Assembly (NCBI GenBank): GCA_023627715.1
Contig: JAMAHW010000021.1
Span: 186,001-250,000 of the forward strand
DNA length: 64,000 nucleotides
Direction: 5' to 3'
From: Periconia sp. R9002
Taxonomy: Eukaryota; Ascomycota; Dothideomycetes; Pleosporales; Periconiaceae
Part shown: positions 40,463 through 51,650 of the stretch, one piece after another
Layout: the number at the start of each line of letters is the position of its first letter
Numbering within the stretch: position 1 is the first letter of the stretch
Notes under the pieces: model-generated
Database searches by the model: none
What the model saw: the letters and a program-made list of their open reading frames with translations, nothing else
What the model was told of the DNA's origin: nothing
Made by a program: the position numbers and the translations under genes

Positions 40463-42482
40463 TCATTTCGTGCTACAGTTCCCCTTCATAAGCTTGAATT
40501 CCCACCTTTCTTCCTCCTTATGTAACACCAGCAAATCCAGTTTTGCGCGAATATCCATTTGTTCTGGAGAATTTATACCCTCTCCATAAACTAATGGTAG
40601 TATTGAAGACTTCCATACCGGAGCTCGAAGTTTCTTTCTGGTGGTCGCTGACGTTACGGACGCGAGAGATATGGCCGTGAGCAGTACTAGCGCGGCAGGG
40701 AAACATAGCCATGGCCAGTCAAATTCGGTACATACGACTGACTCCCATGCTGTCCCTCTCGCATAATCAACATGTCCGTGTAACAATGGATCTCGAGCGC
40801 TGTCCGTTATGGCGAGGGCAACGTCATGAATGACCTTGGAGATACTGTCGAATGAGGCGTACCCTCCATTGGAAAAGTTTTCGAGCCACCATAGATCCGT
40901 ACAGTGCTCTACCCCTCCGAGCCCATATCCAGATGTCGAGCATCTCTCATTTGGTTTGTCCTGGCTCGAACCGCATTCCGTTGTCGTGCCATGAGTGAGG
41001 AAGTAGATCGAGCAGTTGCCGTTTGCAAATGATGATACAAAAGAATGCACTGTATCCATGAATTCGAAGGACAGACCATACTTGCAGTCTCCATTTTCCG
41101 GGTCATGCGCATATGGGACGGAGTTTACCCAACAAGGAGCCATAAAATTGTCGGGATGCCAACTTAGCGTCGTGCTAGGCGTTACAGATGTGCCAACAAT
41201 CGCCCGGACGTATTGGGCCGTTGGAGGTCCGTTTCGGTGATTGGGCTTGTACAACTTCTCTTGGACAACTGTTTCGGTGAAGTTGCCGCCAGTGACTATT
41301 CCCTTCATCCCTCGACCACAAGGATACAAACCGCAACTTACCGAAACAACATTGGGATTTTTGAAATCCTGACTTTCGTAATTGTGGTACTTACTCCACT
41401 TCCTGGAACAATTGGTGCCCTGTGAGCATTTAGCTCTCGTGTTTGAGAGAACATTGATTGAAGCTATCAGTGGGCTTGACACCGATTCCGGTACAGCCTC
41501 CATTACTTTTTTGTCGTAGTTGATTGTCAACCCAATATCTAAGCTGTCAAGTGCTAAGAATGTTCCTGGAAGTCGTATCTTTTCAGTTCCCGAACTTGTC
41601 GATTCTCTAATCAGCTGATTTGTAGTCTCTATGCATCTGCTGCAGACTCCACTAGTGACATGCGTAATACCATCTATTTCCGCGAAAGTACAATTCCCAG
41701 TCGCGCAACCTCTGATGTGGCTCGAACGCGTTGTATTGCGGCCAATGAATGCGCTAAGCATTGCAGCACTGGTAGCAGGCTCGAGAATATCTGTTCCATT
41801 GATAGTGGGATCGGCTTGCATAGCAATAGCTATCTGTGGAGTGGATCCTGGGCTATTGCGGATGCATGTGACAGTTTTGACTGCTTGCTGTGTGAATGCG
41901 CCGATGGCGAGCGAAAGTATTGATATCATACAAGCAAGGATCATGGAACCACTACATTGGTAGAGCTTAGCGATGCATTTTCGAATATGAGCTGGCTGTA
42001 TTACTTTGAGAAAGTTGACTTCCAACCGAATCGTCGAGGAATTTTGAACAGTAAAGACAATGCTCCGAGAGGCCCACGACTAGCATTATCTATGTACTGA
42101 AGGTGTCGAGCCGGGTGAGCTCGATACAGCCAGGACCATCTTGCTTGGCACATAACTTCTGATTTTCAATACGTATATTCACAAAACTTGTAGGACTATG
42201 CTTACCTTCTTCGGCAACGAGTGCTAGCGCGCTTCGAAGTATGGTCGCTAGAATTGCTACTAAAGTGCTCGCATTGAGCTTTAGAAACAGATCTGATTGG
42301 GGCTTTTGGTGAAGGTTCCGAAGAATCAAGGCAATAGTGATTGAAAGTGTTGCAGCCACGAGAACGAGGGACCATTCCTTCCACCAGTGTTTCCGTATCA
42401 ATGAAGTACGGCTAAAGCTACGTTTATGTCTGTTTGAGGCTGTAGAGCACTCTTCAGACGAAACATAGCTGGGCAACAGCAT
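40463..42482 (-). CDS. DUF3176 family membrane protein
   Basis: Three exons, 42206-42482, 42005-42143 and 40463-41951, join to 634 aa. Exon 1 has two helices (WSLVLVAATLSITIALIL and LNASTLVAILATILRSAL). Exon 2 restores the family signature HLQYIDNASRGPLGALSLL, which confirms the joins. Exon 3 begins with a third helix (MILACMISILSLAIGAF, then TQQ), followed by a Cys-rich, glycosylation-rich extracellular domain, and a final helix (WPWLCFPAALVLLTAISLAS) near the C-terminus. Intron 1 uses an AAG acceptor; intron 2 is GTAATA...TGTAG. DUF3176 proteins are common in filamentous ascomycetes and their function is unknown. The domain layout is complete. Confidence 0.82.
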
Positions 42483-42860
42483 TTTAGTTAACGTAAGTTT
42501 GGGAAGTTAGAGTCCGTATGCAATTGCGGTCATATGTTGAAAAAGGTAAACCAGTGAATTCACAAACGCGCGTCCCTTCGCGACGCTAAATGTTACAGAG
42601 AGTGCGACGAATTGGTACTGATATCAAGTACCGGATCGAGCGAAGTCCGCACTGCCTCGAACAATATAATTTAATAGCACAGCCGCCTGTAACCGAATAT
42701 TGATTGGCCATTGTTGTACCATAATTCAGAGAAACAAGGGCAAGACGGGTGTCAAACTATCAATTCATATCAATTGATTGGAACAAAGCACAGACGCACG
42801 GTCCAGTCATTTAATTGACACCATTCACAATTTGCCATTTCTTTCCTATCATTGTCGTCC
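42483..42860. other. Intergenic region
   Basis: Upstream of DUF3176 (minus) and downstream of the methyltransferase gene (minus). No gene is recognised. Confidence 0.5.
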
Positions 42861-43739
42861 CTAGCTGTTCAAAACAGCAGCAGCTACATACCGCTTCATC
42901 GGCGCAGCGATAAAACCATCCGATCCCTTACAGTCTTCCAGCTTCTCTATCCAAGCCTTTTTAATCTCCTCCTGCACATCCCCATTAAGACTTTGCAGTC
43001 CAAAAGAAATCCAAGTCGAATCCACCGCAATCGTTGTCCAAAGCTTTTCCTTCGCCTCCGCATCGCTCACATCCCACCTCCCCACCACATCCGTCTCCTT
43101 CGCCGTGAAATCCCGCAACTCAAACTTCGACCCTTCAAACACCTCACGAAATGCCCTCTCCTGATCATTCATCCACACCGGTTTCATCGATGGTGAAAAT
43201 CCTCGCGAAACCGCCACATTGAGAAACAACTTCGCCGGAACATGCGTGCCCATGACGTCCGCAACCAGAACTCCACCGGGTTTCACGTACCTCGCCACAT
43301 TCTCCAACACCTCAACCGGAGTAGGAAACAACGCGATAGCATTCCCGCACGTCACGGCATCAAAGCACCGTTTTCCCGCATACGGTTCTGGAAGCGCAAA
43401 ATTTGTGGCCTCGCCTTCAAGAAACTCGACGAATTCCTCCACTCCAGTATCGCGCGCAGAACGCTTCGCAGTATCGAGTAAGTCCGCTGAGATGTCGATG
43501 CCTACAACGCGACCCGTGCTCCCTACTTCGGCGGCGGCGGCTAGAGCGACTTTCCCGGAGCCCGTGGCAAGGTCCAGAACCCAGCTTCCGCGCTGGATTG
43601 AGGGGCCTGCGGCAGAGATGAGGCCGCGGGCGCTGTCACCGTGAATGGACTGGGTTTGATGGTTGTAGGTTTTGCTGGTTGCGTTGTAGAAGGTTTTAAG
43701 GGCTGCGACGTAGGAGTTTGATGAGGGGGTTGTGGTCAT
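42861..43739 (-). CDS. Class I SAM-dependent methyltransferase
   Basis: A 292-aa single-exon protein. Motif I is WVLDLATGSGKVALAAA (about 53-69), followed by the acidic strand end VVGIDISADLL. Motif II/III follow (VEEFVEFLEGEATNFALPEP, then CFDAVTCGNAIALF), and YVKPGGVLVADVMG is the motif IV-like post-I block. Overall it is like the UbiE/COQ5-type small-molecule methyltransferases. There is no presequence and no membrane segment, so it is probably cytosolic. The substrate is unknown. Confidence 0.82.
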   Translation of the reverse strand: MTTTPSSNSYVAALKTFYNATSKTYNHQTQSIHGDSARGLISAAGPSIQRGSWVLDLATGSGKVALAAAAEVGSTGRVVGIDISADLLDTAKRSARDTGVEEFVEFLEGEATNFALPEPYAGKRCFDAVTCGNAIALFPTPVEVLENVARYVKPGGVLVADVMGTHVPAKLFLNVAVSRGFSPSMKPVWMNDQERAFREVFEGSKFELRDFTAKETDVVGRWDVSDAEAKEKLWTTIAVDSTWISFGLQSLNGDVQEEIKKAWIEKLEDCKGSDGFIAAPMKRYVAAAVLNS

Positions 43740-45229
43740 TTTTGCGGATTTGGTGGGTAATGTGAAAAGCTGGATTGAGTAGAATTAGGGTGTATGGATG
43801 GGAAGTAAGCTAAGGGGGTTATATATAATTATCCGTGTGCAACTTGGAGTCGGAAACATTTCAATACATTAAGCCCTAAATTTCCTTAGGTGCTTTCTTG
43901 ATAGAAATACTAGAAACATATCTTCAGACCATGCACGGAAACATTTCGGAAGCTTTCTTTGTGACGTACTCGGGACACACCCCCTATTCGGCAAGAATAA
44001 ATAGTACTTCTCTTTCCCTGCAGCTCGTCCATCCAAAGAGCGAATATCTGAAATACATTAGCTACAACATGGTATTAGAGAGCAAGTACCATATGTTGCT
44101 ACTGAAAAATATAGTTTCGGAATATCAGTTTAGCAATTCACTGATCGCATGACTGTCGTCGCAAGAGGAACTAGTTGCAACGGAATATATCTCAAGATTC
44201 TTCGCTGAACAGAAACATTTAGTTGTGTTGGTAAAAATTCAATTCAACTTCGTTAATATTAATTCAGTGGATAGTTAATATGACATGCGATGTCTTAATA
44301 CTAGTTCCTCCGTCACAAGAGCCCAAATCAAGATACTTGTAAGATGTATTCTATCTCAGAGCCAAAGAAGTGCATCACATACCTGACCTGCCCTGCCCTG
44401 CCCACCATTCCCACCATTTCCAGCATCTATTCTGCATCTTCACAATCCCGATTCTCGTATCACCTCTTTACCTCCTACCTCACCTTTCCCAACATCTATA
44501 AAATATAACAACGTAACCATCATCAAAGTATCCTTAACTCTCGGTATCTAATCACCGCAGCAAACAAGAAAGAACAACACGTTAACGTCCTTAGCACTAT
44601 TAACTACCCCTACCCGCCCCTATATCCCCATCCCAAGCCTCCGCTCCGTCCCAACCCTTCCGTCTATCCTCCTACCTACATTGATCAACACCGAGGGGCG
44701 ATAACACTCTTTATTACTATTTCTTCCTTTTCATGTATCAACTACCTTAAGTAACCAAACCAAACCAAACCAAACCGCCTTCCCATCCCTTTTCCTCTGA
44801 CAGTCGGATCCGTCCGTTCATTCCATTCCATTCCATTCTATCTAATTCTACGGAATTTCTATTTTACTCATCTAAAGGGGGGATTGGATGGATGTATGTG
44901 TGAATAGTAGTTGATGAAATATAATAAAAAAAAGGGGGTCTTTTTCTAGAAAATGCTTGCGCTGCGGAATTCTGGAATAATCGAAAAAAAAAACGCCGGA
45001 ATGGTAACGTAAAATAAAATAAAAATCCGTGAATACGTATACGTAGGTAGACAGTGTCCGAGGGTGAGGAAAATGCGAGATAGGAAACTAACAAAGACGG
45101 AAAAACTATCCATCTTTAGGGGGGAATTCCAACCCAGAAATAACGAGGAAAATTAAAACGGGCGGGGGGTTGCCAACTCAGCGACCCTTTGAGAGAGAAA
45201 AAGAACAAATAACGCTTTGGGATTGGAAA
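43740..45229. other. Long intergenic region with pentanucleotide repeats
   Basis: Short low-complexity runs include CTGCC at 44389-44404, CCAAA at 44757-44778 and CATTC at 44818-44838. A frame at 43898-44152 has no signature. No gene is recognised. Confidence 0.5.
44757..44838. repeat. Two short pentanucleotide repeats
   Basis: CCAAA is repeated four to five times from 44757, and CATTC-like units about four times near 44818-44838. Confidence 0.75.
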
Positions 45230-46993
45230 CTACGCACCCTCCCTCCTCCGCCGCCTCACATCCTCCATCTCCTCCGCCATGACCTCGTTGAACTGCTCCC
45301 ACCCATCGAGATAGACATGGTGTCCCGCCTTCCTGATAATCACGACCTTGGCATCACCATTATCCCTGACCTTTTCTGCATTCCCTTTTTTGCTCTCGAG
45401 AATTCGCTGCTTCTCCTTCTTCATGACCTCCTGCGCCGCGAAACCGCCCGCAACGTCCATCCAGTCGTGCTCGCCGTACATGAAAATAACGGGTACGCCT
45501 TGTTCGCGTGCCACGCCCTCGGTTGCGGAGTCGCCGTCCACGATGGCGCCGTCGTGCGGTTGGATCAATTGTCGCCCCACGCCGTGGATGCGTCTTATGA
45601 GCGGGGAGCGCGCGAAGGCGCCGGGAGCGAGGAGGTACGCGAGGGCGTATTCGGAGGAGCCGCGTTGGCGGAAGATGGAGTAGGAGTAGTCGTGTAGGGC
45701 TTGTGCTTCCTCCTCGGGAAGTTGTGAGAAGCGGCGCGAGGTCCAGCCGGACACAAGGCGCGGGCCGAGGGGTCCGCTCCAGCGGATCAGGGAGAAGGGG
45801 GAGATCATGTTGGATTCCCAGAGGTAGGTGAGCCATGGTGGGATGCGGCGACGTGGGGGGTTGCTGGCTTTTTTGTCGGTGGTGGGGGCGTTGGAGGCGG
45901 GACCGTCGGTGGTTTCGTCTTGGTCTTGGGTGAATTCGTTGGCCATTGTGGAGTCTTGCGGGTCGGGAATGTCGTCGTTAACCGCGTCTGGGTCCTCGGG
46001 GATGCCTACTGGGGAGGCAAGGATGAGCTTGTTGAGGCGGCCTGGGTACTTGAGCGCGTACGCCGTCGCGAGGTAGCCGCCTAGACTGTGCCCGAGGAGA
46101 GTGAAGCGCTCGAGGCCGCGCTTGATGCGCCATTCTTCCAGGGCGTCGATGAACCAGTTTTCGGCTTCGGTGATTTTGCCTTCTCGGTCTTTGGCGTGGA
46201 TCTTGAAGGCGGGTCGGCTGCTTCGGCCCATGCCTAGCAGATCGAGCGCGTAAACTTTCCACCCTTGGGCCCGTGACAGAGCCTCAAAGTTGCGGTAAAA
46301 GAAGCCCAGTCCCGCACCGTAACCGTGTAGCATGACGAGTGTGTCTTCTACCTCTTCGCCGACCCGCTCTACTGAGAATTCATTGAGGGCGCGGCCTTTG
46401 CCACTCAACTCCACTATCTCCGAGTTCCACCGCCGCGGGCCGTAGGGATCTGTGAGGGTATCTGTGGTAGTATGTGCTTCGGAGGCCGTGGGCGGGAGGT
46501 CAGTTGTTGATTTGGATTTAGGGCAATGTGTTGAGCCGGTCTGGGTTTGTGTGGGGGGCTGTTGCAGGTGTGGAATGAAGGAGAGGACGCGGTGCTCGGT
46601 GGCCATGGGGGACGCGCCGGCCCACCATTGACTGAAGCCTTCCTTGGTGCTCAGCGGGAACCATTGTGCAAAGCGGCCTTGCTGCTGGGCTTGTTGTGCG
46701 GTGTGGGAAGTGTCTTCTTCGCCATCGGAGCGGGTATGCCGTGATGATTGGGATTGTGCTGCCATGGTGCTCTGATCGCGGGAGTCGATTCGGATGGGAG
46801 TGGAGAGGGTCAAAGTAACGTAGCTCGCGCTGCCAAAGCTGGCGGTTCTGACGAGGGCTCGACGGGTGGCGTGGGGGCGTGCGTGTAGGTATCTCCGCAG
46901 CGCATGCAGCGGGGTGAAGGTGGAGGTAGACAGGGTGGGCGAGCGATGAAATGCGCAACTTGCGATGCGTCCAGGTGTGAAGACCTGGGGCAC
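45230..46993 (-). CDS. Alpha/beta hydrolase of the CGI-58 (ABHD4/5)/Cld1-Ict1 family
   Basis: A 587-aa single-exon protein. The N-terminus to about residue 75 is Arg/Ser/Thr-rich with few acidic residues, fitting mitochondrial import. Motifs: VMLHGYGAGLGFFYRNFEAL (oxyanion region), LDLLGMGRSSRP, the nucleophile elbow LLGHSLGGYLA, IFMYGEHDWMD and the family's HX4D box HHVYLD near the C-terminus. Yeast members are Cld1 (cardiolipin-specific deacylase, mitochondrial), Ict1 and Ecm18; animal CGI-58 activates lipid-droplet lipase. The Ser elbow here is intact, unlike CGI-58, so an active hydrolase or acyltransferase is expected. A Cld1-like role fits the presequence; this is inference. Confidence 0.85.
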   Translation of the reverse strand: MPQVFTPGRIASCAFHRSPTLSTSTFTPLHALRRYLHARPHATRRALVRTASFGSASYVTLTLSTPIRIDSRDQSTMAAQSQSSRHTRSDGEEDTSHTAQQAQQQGRFAQWFPLSTKEGFSQWWAGASPMATEHRVLSFIPHLQQPPTQTQTGSTHCPKSKSTTDLPPTASEAHTTTDTLTDPYGPRRWNSEIVELSGKGRALNEFSVERVGEEVEDTLVMLHGYGAGLGFFYRNFEALSRAQGWKVYALDLLGMGRSSRPAFKIHAKDREGKITEAENWFIDALEEWRIKRGLERFTLLGHSLGGYLATAYALKYPGRLNKLILASPVGIPEDPDAVNDDIPDPQDSTMANEFTQDQDETTDGPASNAPTTDKKASNPPRRRIPPWLTYLWESNMISPFSLIRWSGPLGPRLVSGWTSRRFSQLPEEEAQALHDYSYSIFRQRGSSEYALAYLLAPGAFARSPLIRRIHGVGRQLIQPHDGAIVDGDSATEGVAREQGVPVIFMYGEHDWMDVAGGFAAQEVMKKEKQRILESKKGNAEKVRDNGDAKVVIIRKAGHHVYLDGWEQFNEVMAEEMEDVRRRRREGA

Positions 46994-48228
46994 CGACAGG
47001 CTGCGACTGTGACGGCTTTATACGAAGGAGGACGGGGAAGATGAGGGCTGGATTGTTTTCCTAGAAGGGAGGGGTCGAGGCAGACGGCGCGGACTCGGGG
47101 GAGGAGATAACGGACGGGCTCGGACGGCTGACGTTGCTGTGGCGCGTGCGTGCGTATGAGGTAGGCGACAGATCAGATTAATGAATGCAATGCGAGCATG
47201 GGCAAATAGATGGCACAAAAGACAGTGTATGATTAGTCGAGTAGATTCGTCTGTCTCTTTAAACGAGGGCGGCGGGATTAAGAAGCCCCGAGGATACTCG
47301 TATGTACGAGCTGGAATGTCCGTCACGTGCACCCCGCCATAGTGGACCCTGCATGCGTGTGTGGTGTTGAGTTTGCCCGAGCCCGAGACGGCCCAACCTC
47401 TTTTGCCCTGATCATCAATCATTCTCTTTTATCGTTCTTGATGTGTATAACAAGGCTCGTTCCGTCCTACTCGGCGAATTTTACAAAATGATACATACCT
47501 ATACATCACGAGTATTCTCTGGCTCTTTGCTTTCATTCAAGTCACAATGGACAGCATGACCACATCTCTAGCACACGGCCAATTGCGGCTATTCAAGTGT
47601 TAAACTAGCCCCCGTGTTGGTTCTCTGGTTCCTGATTTGACCCCCAATCGTTGATCGCATTTAGGTTATGCTTTTACATGACTAGCCAAATGAAGTTAGT
47701 GTTGGTAGACGACATACATACCAAGTGGGATCAATTGCTGTATGGGCACAGTTACACCGTAGATTGGGAGGTTAATGTATTGATTGAGGATTGAGGAGTG
47801 ACGATTGTACATGTATTGAACGGAGTCGTAGGTCCATCTCCTGAATTGCATAGGAAAAACAGTCGATCTGAACCTTATCCTTATCCAAGATCCTTTGTCC
47901 TGTGAATTCATCGTCCTGAATACCCATTTCTCGAGCTTTGATTCAAAGCCAGCTCTTCCCAAACAGAAGGGATGCATTGGAACATAGAGTTCTCAAAACT
48001 TTCCGCAATGTGGTGTCTTGATACTACTCCTTAACTGGAAAACGTACTCCCAGAACCATATGAGATTTGCCTTCTTGGAAGAAATCGATGATATCCAGAC
48101 AGCTAGTCTCGGGACAGGCTTTGAAGAGAGTGGCCAAGCCAAAGTCACCCACACGCAAGACATCCTCGGGGTCGTAGATGATGAGCATCTTGACTCCACA
48201 CCACTCTCTATACATGACCGTGGGTATT
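46994..48228. other. Intergenic region with one unexplained open frame
   Basis: Upstream region of the hydrolase gene, and 3' region of the F-box gene. A minus-strand frame open from about 48246 to 48024, in a different frame from the last F-box exon, looks coding (discussed as a finding). No other gene is recognised. Confidence 0.45.
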
Positions 48229-50242
48229 TCAAAGTAATTCCGAGATTACCCCTAGGCCGTAAAAATCATTCCACGATCCTGGGTTCTATTTGTGTAAGCG
48301 CTTCATGCCTAATCAATCTGGCAGTGGTTCTTGTACTCACCTGACAGGCATAGAGACCAGTAATTGTAGTTCCGGGCGCAACAGGTAACTCTTGCATCTC
48401 ACGCTTGTTGTATTTGCTATGACTGTAGAATTTCCGACCGCGGTTAGTCGTTATCTAGCGCACCAAGTTTGATTAGTCAGGGACTCTAATGAGCGAAGGG
48501 AAAGATCACTTTTCTTGATTTTGACTCACCCTGAAGCAATGCACGCATTCCATCAGAGAGTATCTGAAGCTCCTTGAATGGTGTTTTGGTTCAACGTCAG
48601 CAGCAACGGAGATGATACGTTCGCCACCAATGCCGTCAATAGTGAACGTGGGTCCCGGGTGAGTTACGACGTCCTTGTGCTGGCCGAGTTTCCTTGACGT
48701 AGATCCACAGGTACCGTCGTACTTGAATTCCACAGAGAAGCCAAAGTCCTTTCTCAAAACACTTATTCCTACAAGGTTCTTAAGATCGCTGCCTCGTTGA
48801 CCACCAAAGTGTACCCATATTAGGGGATGGTAACCGGTTCGGGCGAGTTGTTCGGCAGTAAATGAACTTTCATTTAGATAGAGCTCGTTTGGTGGCTTGC
48901 TAGGATACCATAAGGCAGTCTCTCGAAGTGGCGGGTTACCAGTTCCTAGGCCCTGGTCCGAAGTAACGTCTGGCATAGTAACATCCAAGCCAACTACTTT
49001 GAATCCCTAGGCCATAATGATTAGCTTCAATGCTTCAACGTATTGGAAATCACTCACATCGATTTTCAAGGTTACCGATTGGATGGGCTGTGATCTAAGC
49101 AAGCGCTCGGAAACTGGCACATCATTTGCACATCCGAGCCACTCGGACAGGTGGCCATTCTCGCCGGCAATTTGTATGCCTCGAAGCCCGCTACTGCCTA
49201 CTGCAACCTTGAATCCAAATAATTGCTGAAGTTCAAAGAAGGTCTCCCTCTTAGAAATGTATCCAACAAGGATGTCCGGTGTACTATCCGCAACAAAACG
49301 AAGTCCTGTGACGTAGTTCGTAGTACCGAAGCTGACTGTCGAAACTCCAATTTTCAAGAGACCTTCAGGCACTGGGACGACGATGGTACGCATAGAACAA
49401 CATCCGTGCCCAAAGCGCTTCCAGTTTGTCTTGGAGATATCGAAATTTATGTGGCCAGTAACTTGATACCAGGATGGCGCGAGTGTCTGGAGGTTTGTAG
49501 ATGTCTGGCATTTGTAATAATCAAGCCTGAGAATTTCATTCAGCGATTTTACGACGTTCCAAATTCGGCATCTGTTTCGCAGGCCAGGAGTGGTGTTCTT
49601 CGGATTGGATTTGCGGTACAACCGTAACCAATCTGTAGGCTCTTGACGCCCGCGCATTTCGAAGAAGAAACTTCTCTCCCAGTCCCCTGTAAATCGAGAG
49701 GCCCAGAAAGCACTGCTTGATAGCAGCGGCAGGAATGAAGCGGATGCCTGGCGCAATGCCAGCGCATCTGTAGTGGAAAGCAAGACTGCAATAGCGTCAC
49801 GAAGCTCCCATGGCAGGCGAGAAAAGCAATCCTGGGCAGTTTTCTCTGTACCCCGGACCGGTTGAGGATTCGCACAGCTCGACATAATCGTGAGTATAGT
49901 CAAGGCGTTGTAGGGATTTTCCATGGAATCCCGTAGAGCCGGGGTGTACCCACGGATCGGGGACCAAATTTCTTGCCACGCAAAATAATTTTCCGTTTCG
50001 AGGAAAAAATACCCTTTGTAGAAGTGCGGGACGTCAATGCGAGAGGGAAATGGCACAGATTCGCATATTTGGAGTAGTCGGTCGACTCGAATCTCTACTG
50101 GGTCGCATGCCTTTCGCAACAGCATCCAGCAAGCATCATGCAGGAGAAATTTGTCGGGTACACGCCGCAATCCTATCTCTAGCAGGCGAAGGTCGCCATC
50201 TTCGTCGTCCCATCGCTGATTAGGGTCCGATGGTGGATTCAA
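48229..50242 (-). CDS. F-box domain protein (fungal DUF7600-like C-terminal region)
   Basis: Exons 49058-50242, 48530-49006, 48341-48454 and 48229-48285 join to 610 aa. All donors are GTGAGT and the acceptors are CTAG, CTAG and ATAG; every intron is phase 0. The F-box is at about 141-185: FSRLPWELRDAIAVLLSTTD, then LALRQASASFLPLLSSSAFW. The N-terminal about 130 residues begin with a stretch rich in charged residues (NQRWDDEDGDLRLLE). The C-terminal part is a beta-rich repeat region (FDISKTNWKRFGHG, then FGTTNYVTGLRFV, VGYIS and GLRGIQIAG) ending GTTITGLYACQ and LGVISELL. F-box proteins recruit substrates to SCF ubiquitin ligases via Skp1; the target is unknown. Family identification of the C-terminal part is from memory. 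Confidence 0.78.
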
Positions 50243-51219
50243 AGAATGGCCTCCATCATAGCATCCGACACCTGTTACCGAATGCCCTAGGGGGTGAGAG
50301 TAAACTTTACGAGTGAGCGGGTAGCAAAAAAAACATGTGCTGGAATCGACTTACTTGCACGATATTCCGATTGCCACTGTTCGCCGCGCGGAATGGTGGT
50401 CCAGTCCCTTGAAGAGCGAATGGCGATCCCACACAGGATGCAGCCGCATATATATAAGGACATGAAGGGCTAAGTTCTCTGGAAGAAACTAAGTAGAGTT
50501 GTCTCAAGTGAGCGTGTCCACAAAGGACGGAGAGCTTGAAGTTAGTTGCAAGCCCACTCAAGCGCTCACTAGTGGCTGTCACGTGATTACCGTTGTGCTT
50601 CGTGATCACCTGGGTACGTTTCCAAAGCGTTGCTAGTAACCAGGCGCCAAAAGATTTTACTTAGTGCACGGACGTAATGACGTGTTAGTTGTAAGTTCTT
50701 TTACTTGATAGGCGGCCAAGTAGCTTGGTCGACTGGCTGATCGTTGGCTCCGCTGCGTTTGCTCCTGAGAGAGAGTACATAGAAGCGAGGAAACCCAATG
50801 AACGGAAAGCAAGGTGGGTGACCAGCAATTGATTTAGATAAAGTGCAGCCGGGCCCACCTCCATGGATGTGTGTTGGTAGGGTGAGCAAGAGAGAAAGCG
50901 CGGGAGAAGTCATAAGGAATAATTTGAATAGAAATGACTTGCACTCTTTCCCACACTCGTGGGACGAGGTGTTTTAGCTGGGCAACGAGGGAGGGTAGGA
51001 CACCAAGAGGTGATAAGACTATCATCCGCCTGCTTTGCGTACCTATGTAGGTATGATCTTCTTTCACCGTCCACCACCTGTCTCTACATACCTCGCGCTT
51101 GCACCTCTATCATTGATGTCATCACATCGAAACCTTGGAATATAAAGAAGGTCTAGGAAAGAAAAACCGCCAAGTATAAGTATATACGGGAGGGATAGAA
51201 GGCATGTATCTTAAGTGAA

Positions 51220-51650
51220 GTTGAATTTGATCCTCACAGACTATCACTACCCTGGGTATCGACACAGGTGGAGGGGGGGGGGGGGGGGGGGGGGTGGTTA
51301 TTATCATAAATAAATTAAATTTAAAAATATAAAAATAAAAAAAAAAAAAAAAAATANNNNNNNNNNGGTAGGTATGTATCTTAAATAAGTTAGATTGAAA
51401 TAGATTAATCTAATAACTATAATATCATTGAAATTCACAAAGGTAGATATTACTAAGACTTAGGGCAATAGCTCCTTATACTCCAAATTCGTTGTTTGCT
51501 ATTTCCCTACTGTTTGCTCACGTGCGCAAATAGTTGCCTGTATGCCCGTCCTGGCCGAGGACGTTCCCAAGTGTACCCCATACCCCCCCCCCTACCTGTG
51601 TCGATATCCAGGGTAGCAATACTCTGTAAGGATCTAATTGAATTTCAATT
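51220..51650. repeat. Imperfect inverted repeat enclosing an assembly gap
   Basis: The arm 51220-51272 is matched, in reverse complement, by 51593-51650 (shared blocks GATCCT, CTACCCTGG, ATCGACACAGGT). The first arm continues into 22 G, the second begins after 10 C. Of the differences, most are transitions. A related direct copy of 51202-51246 begins at 51369, just after the gap. Confidence 0.75.
51357..51366. other. Assembly gap (10 N)
   Basis: Ten unknown bases, probably a placeholder, between an A-rich run and a degenerate repeat. Confidence 0.98.
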
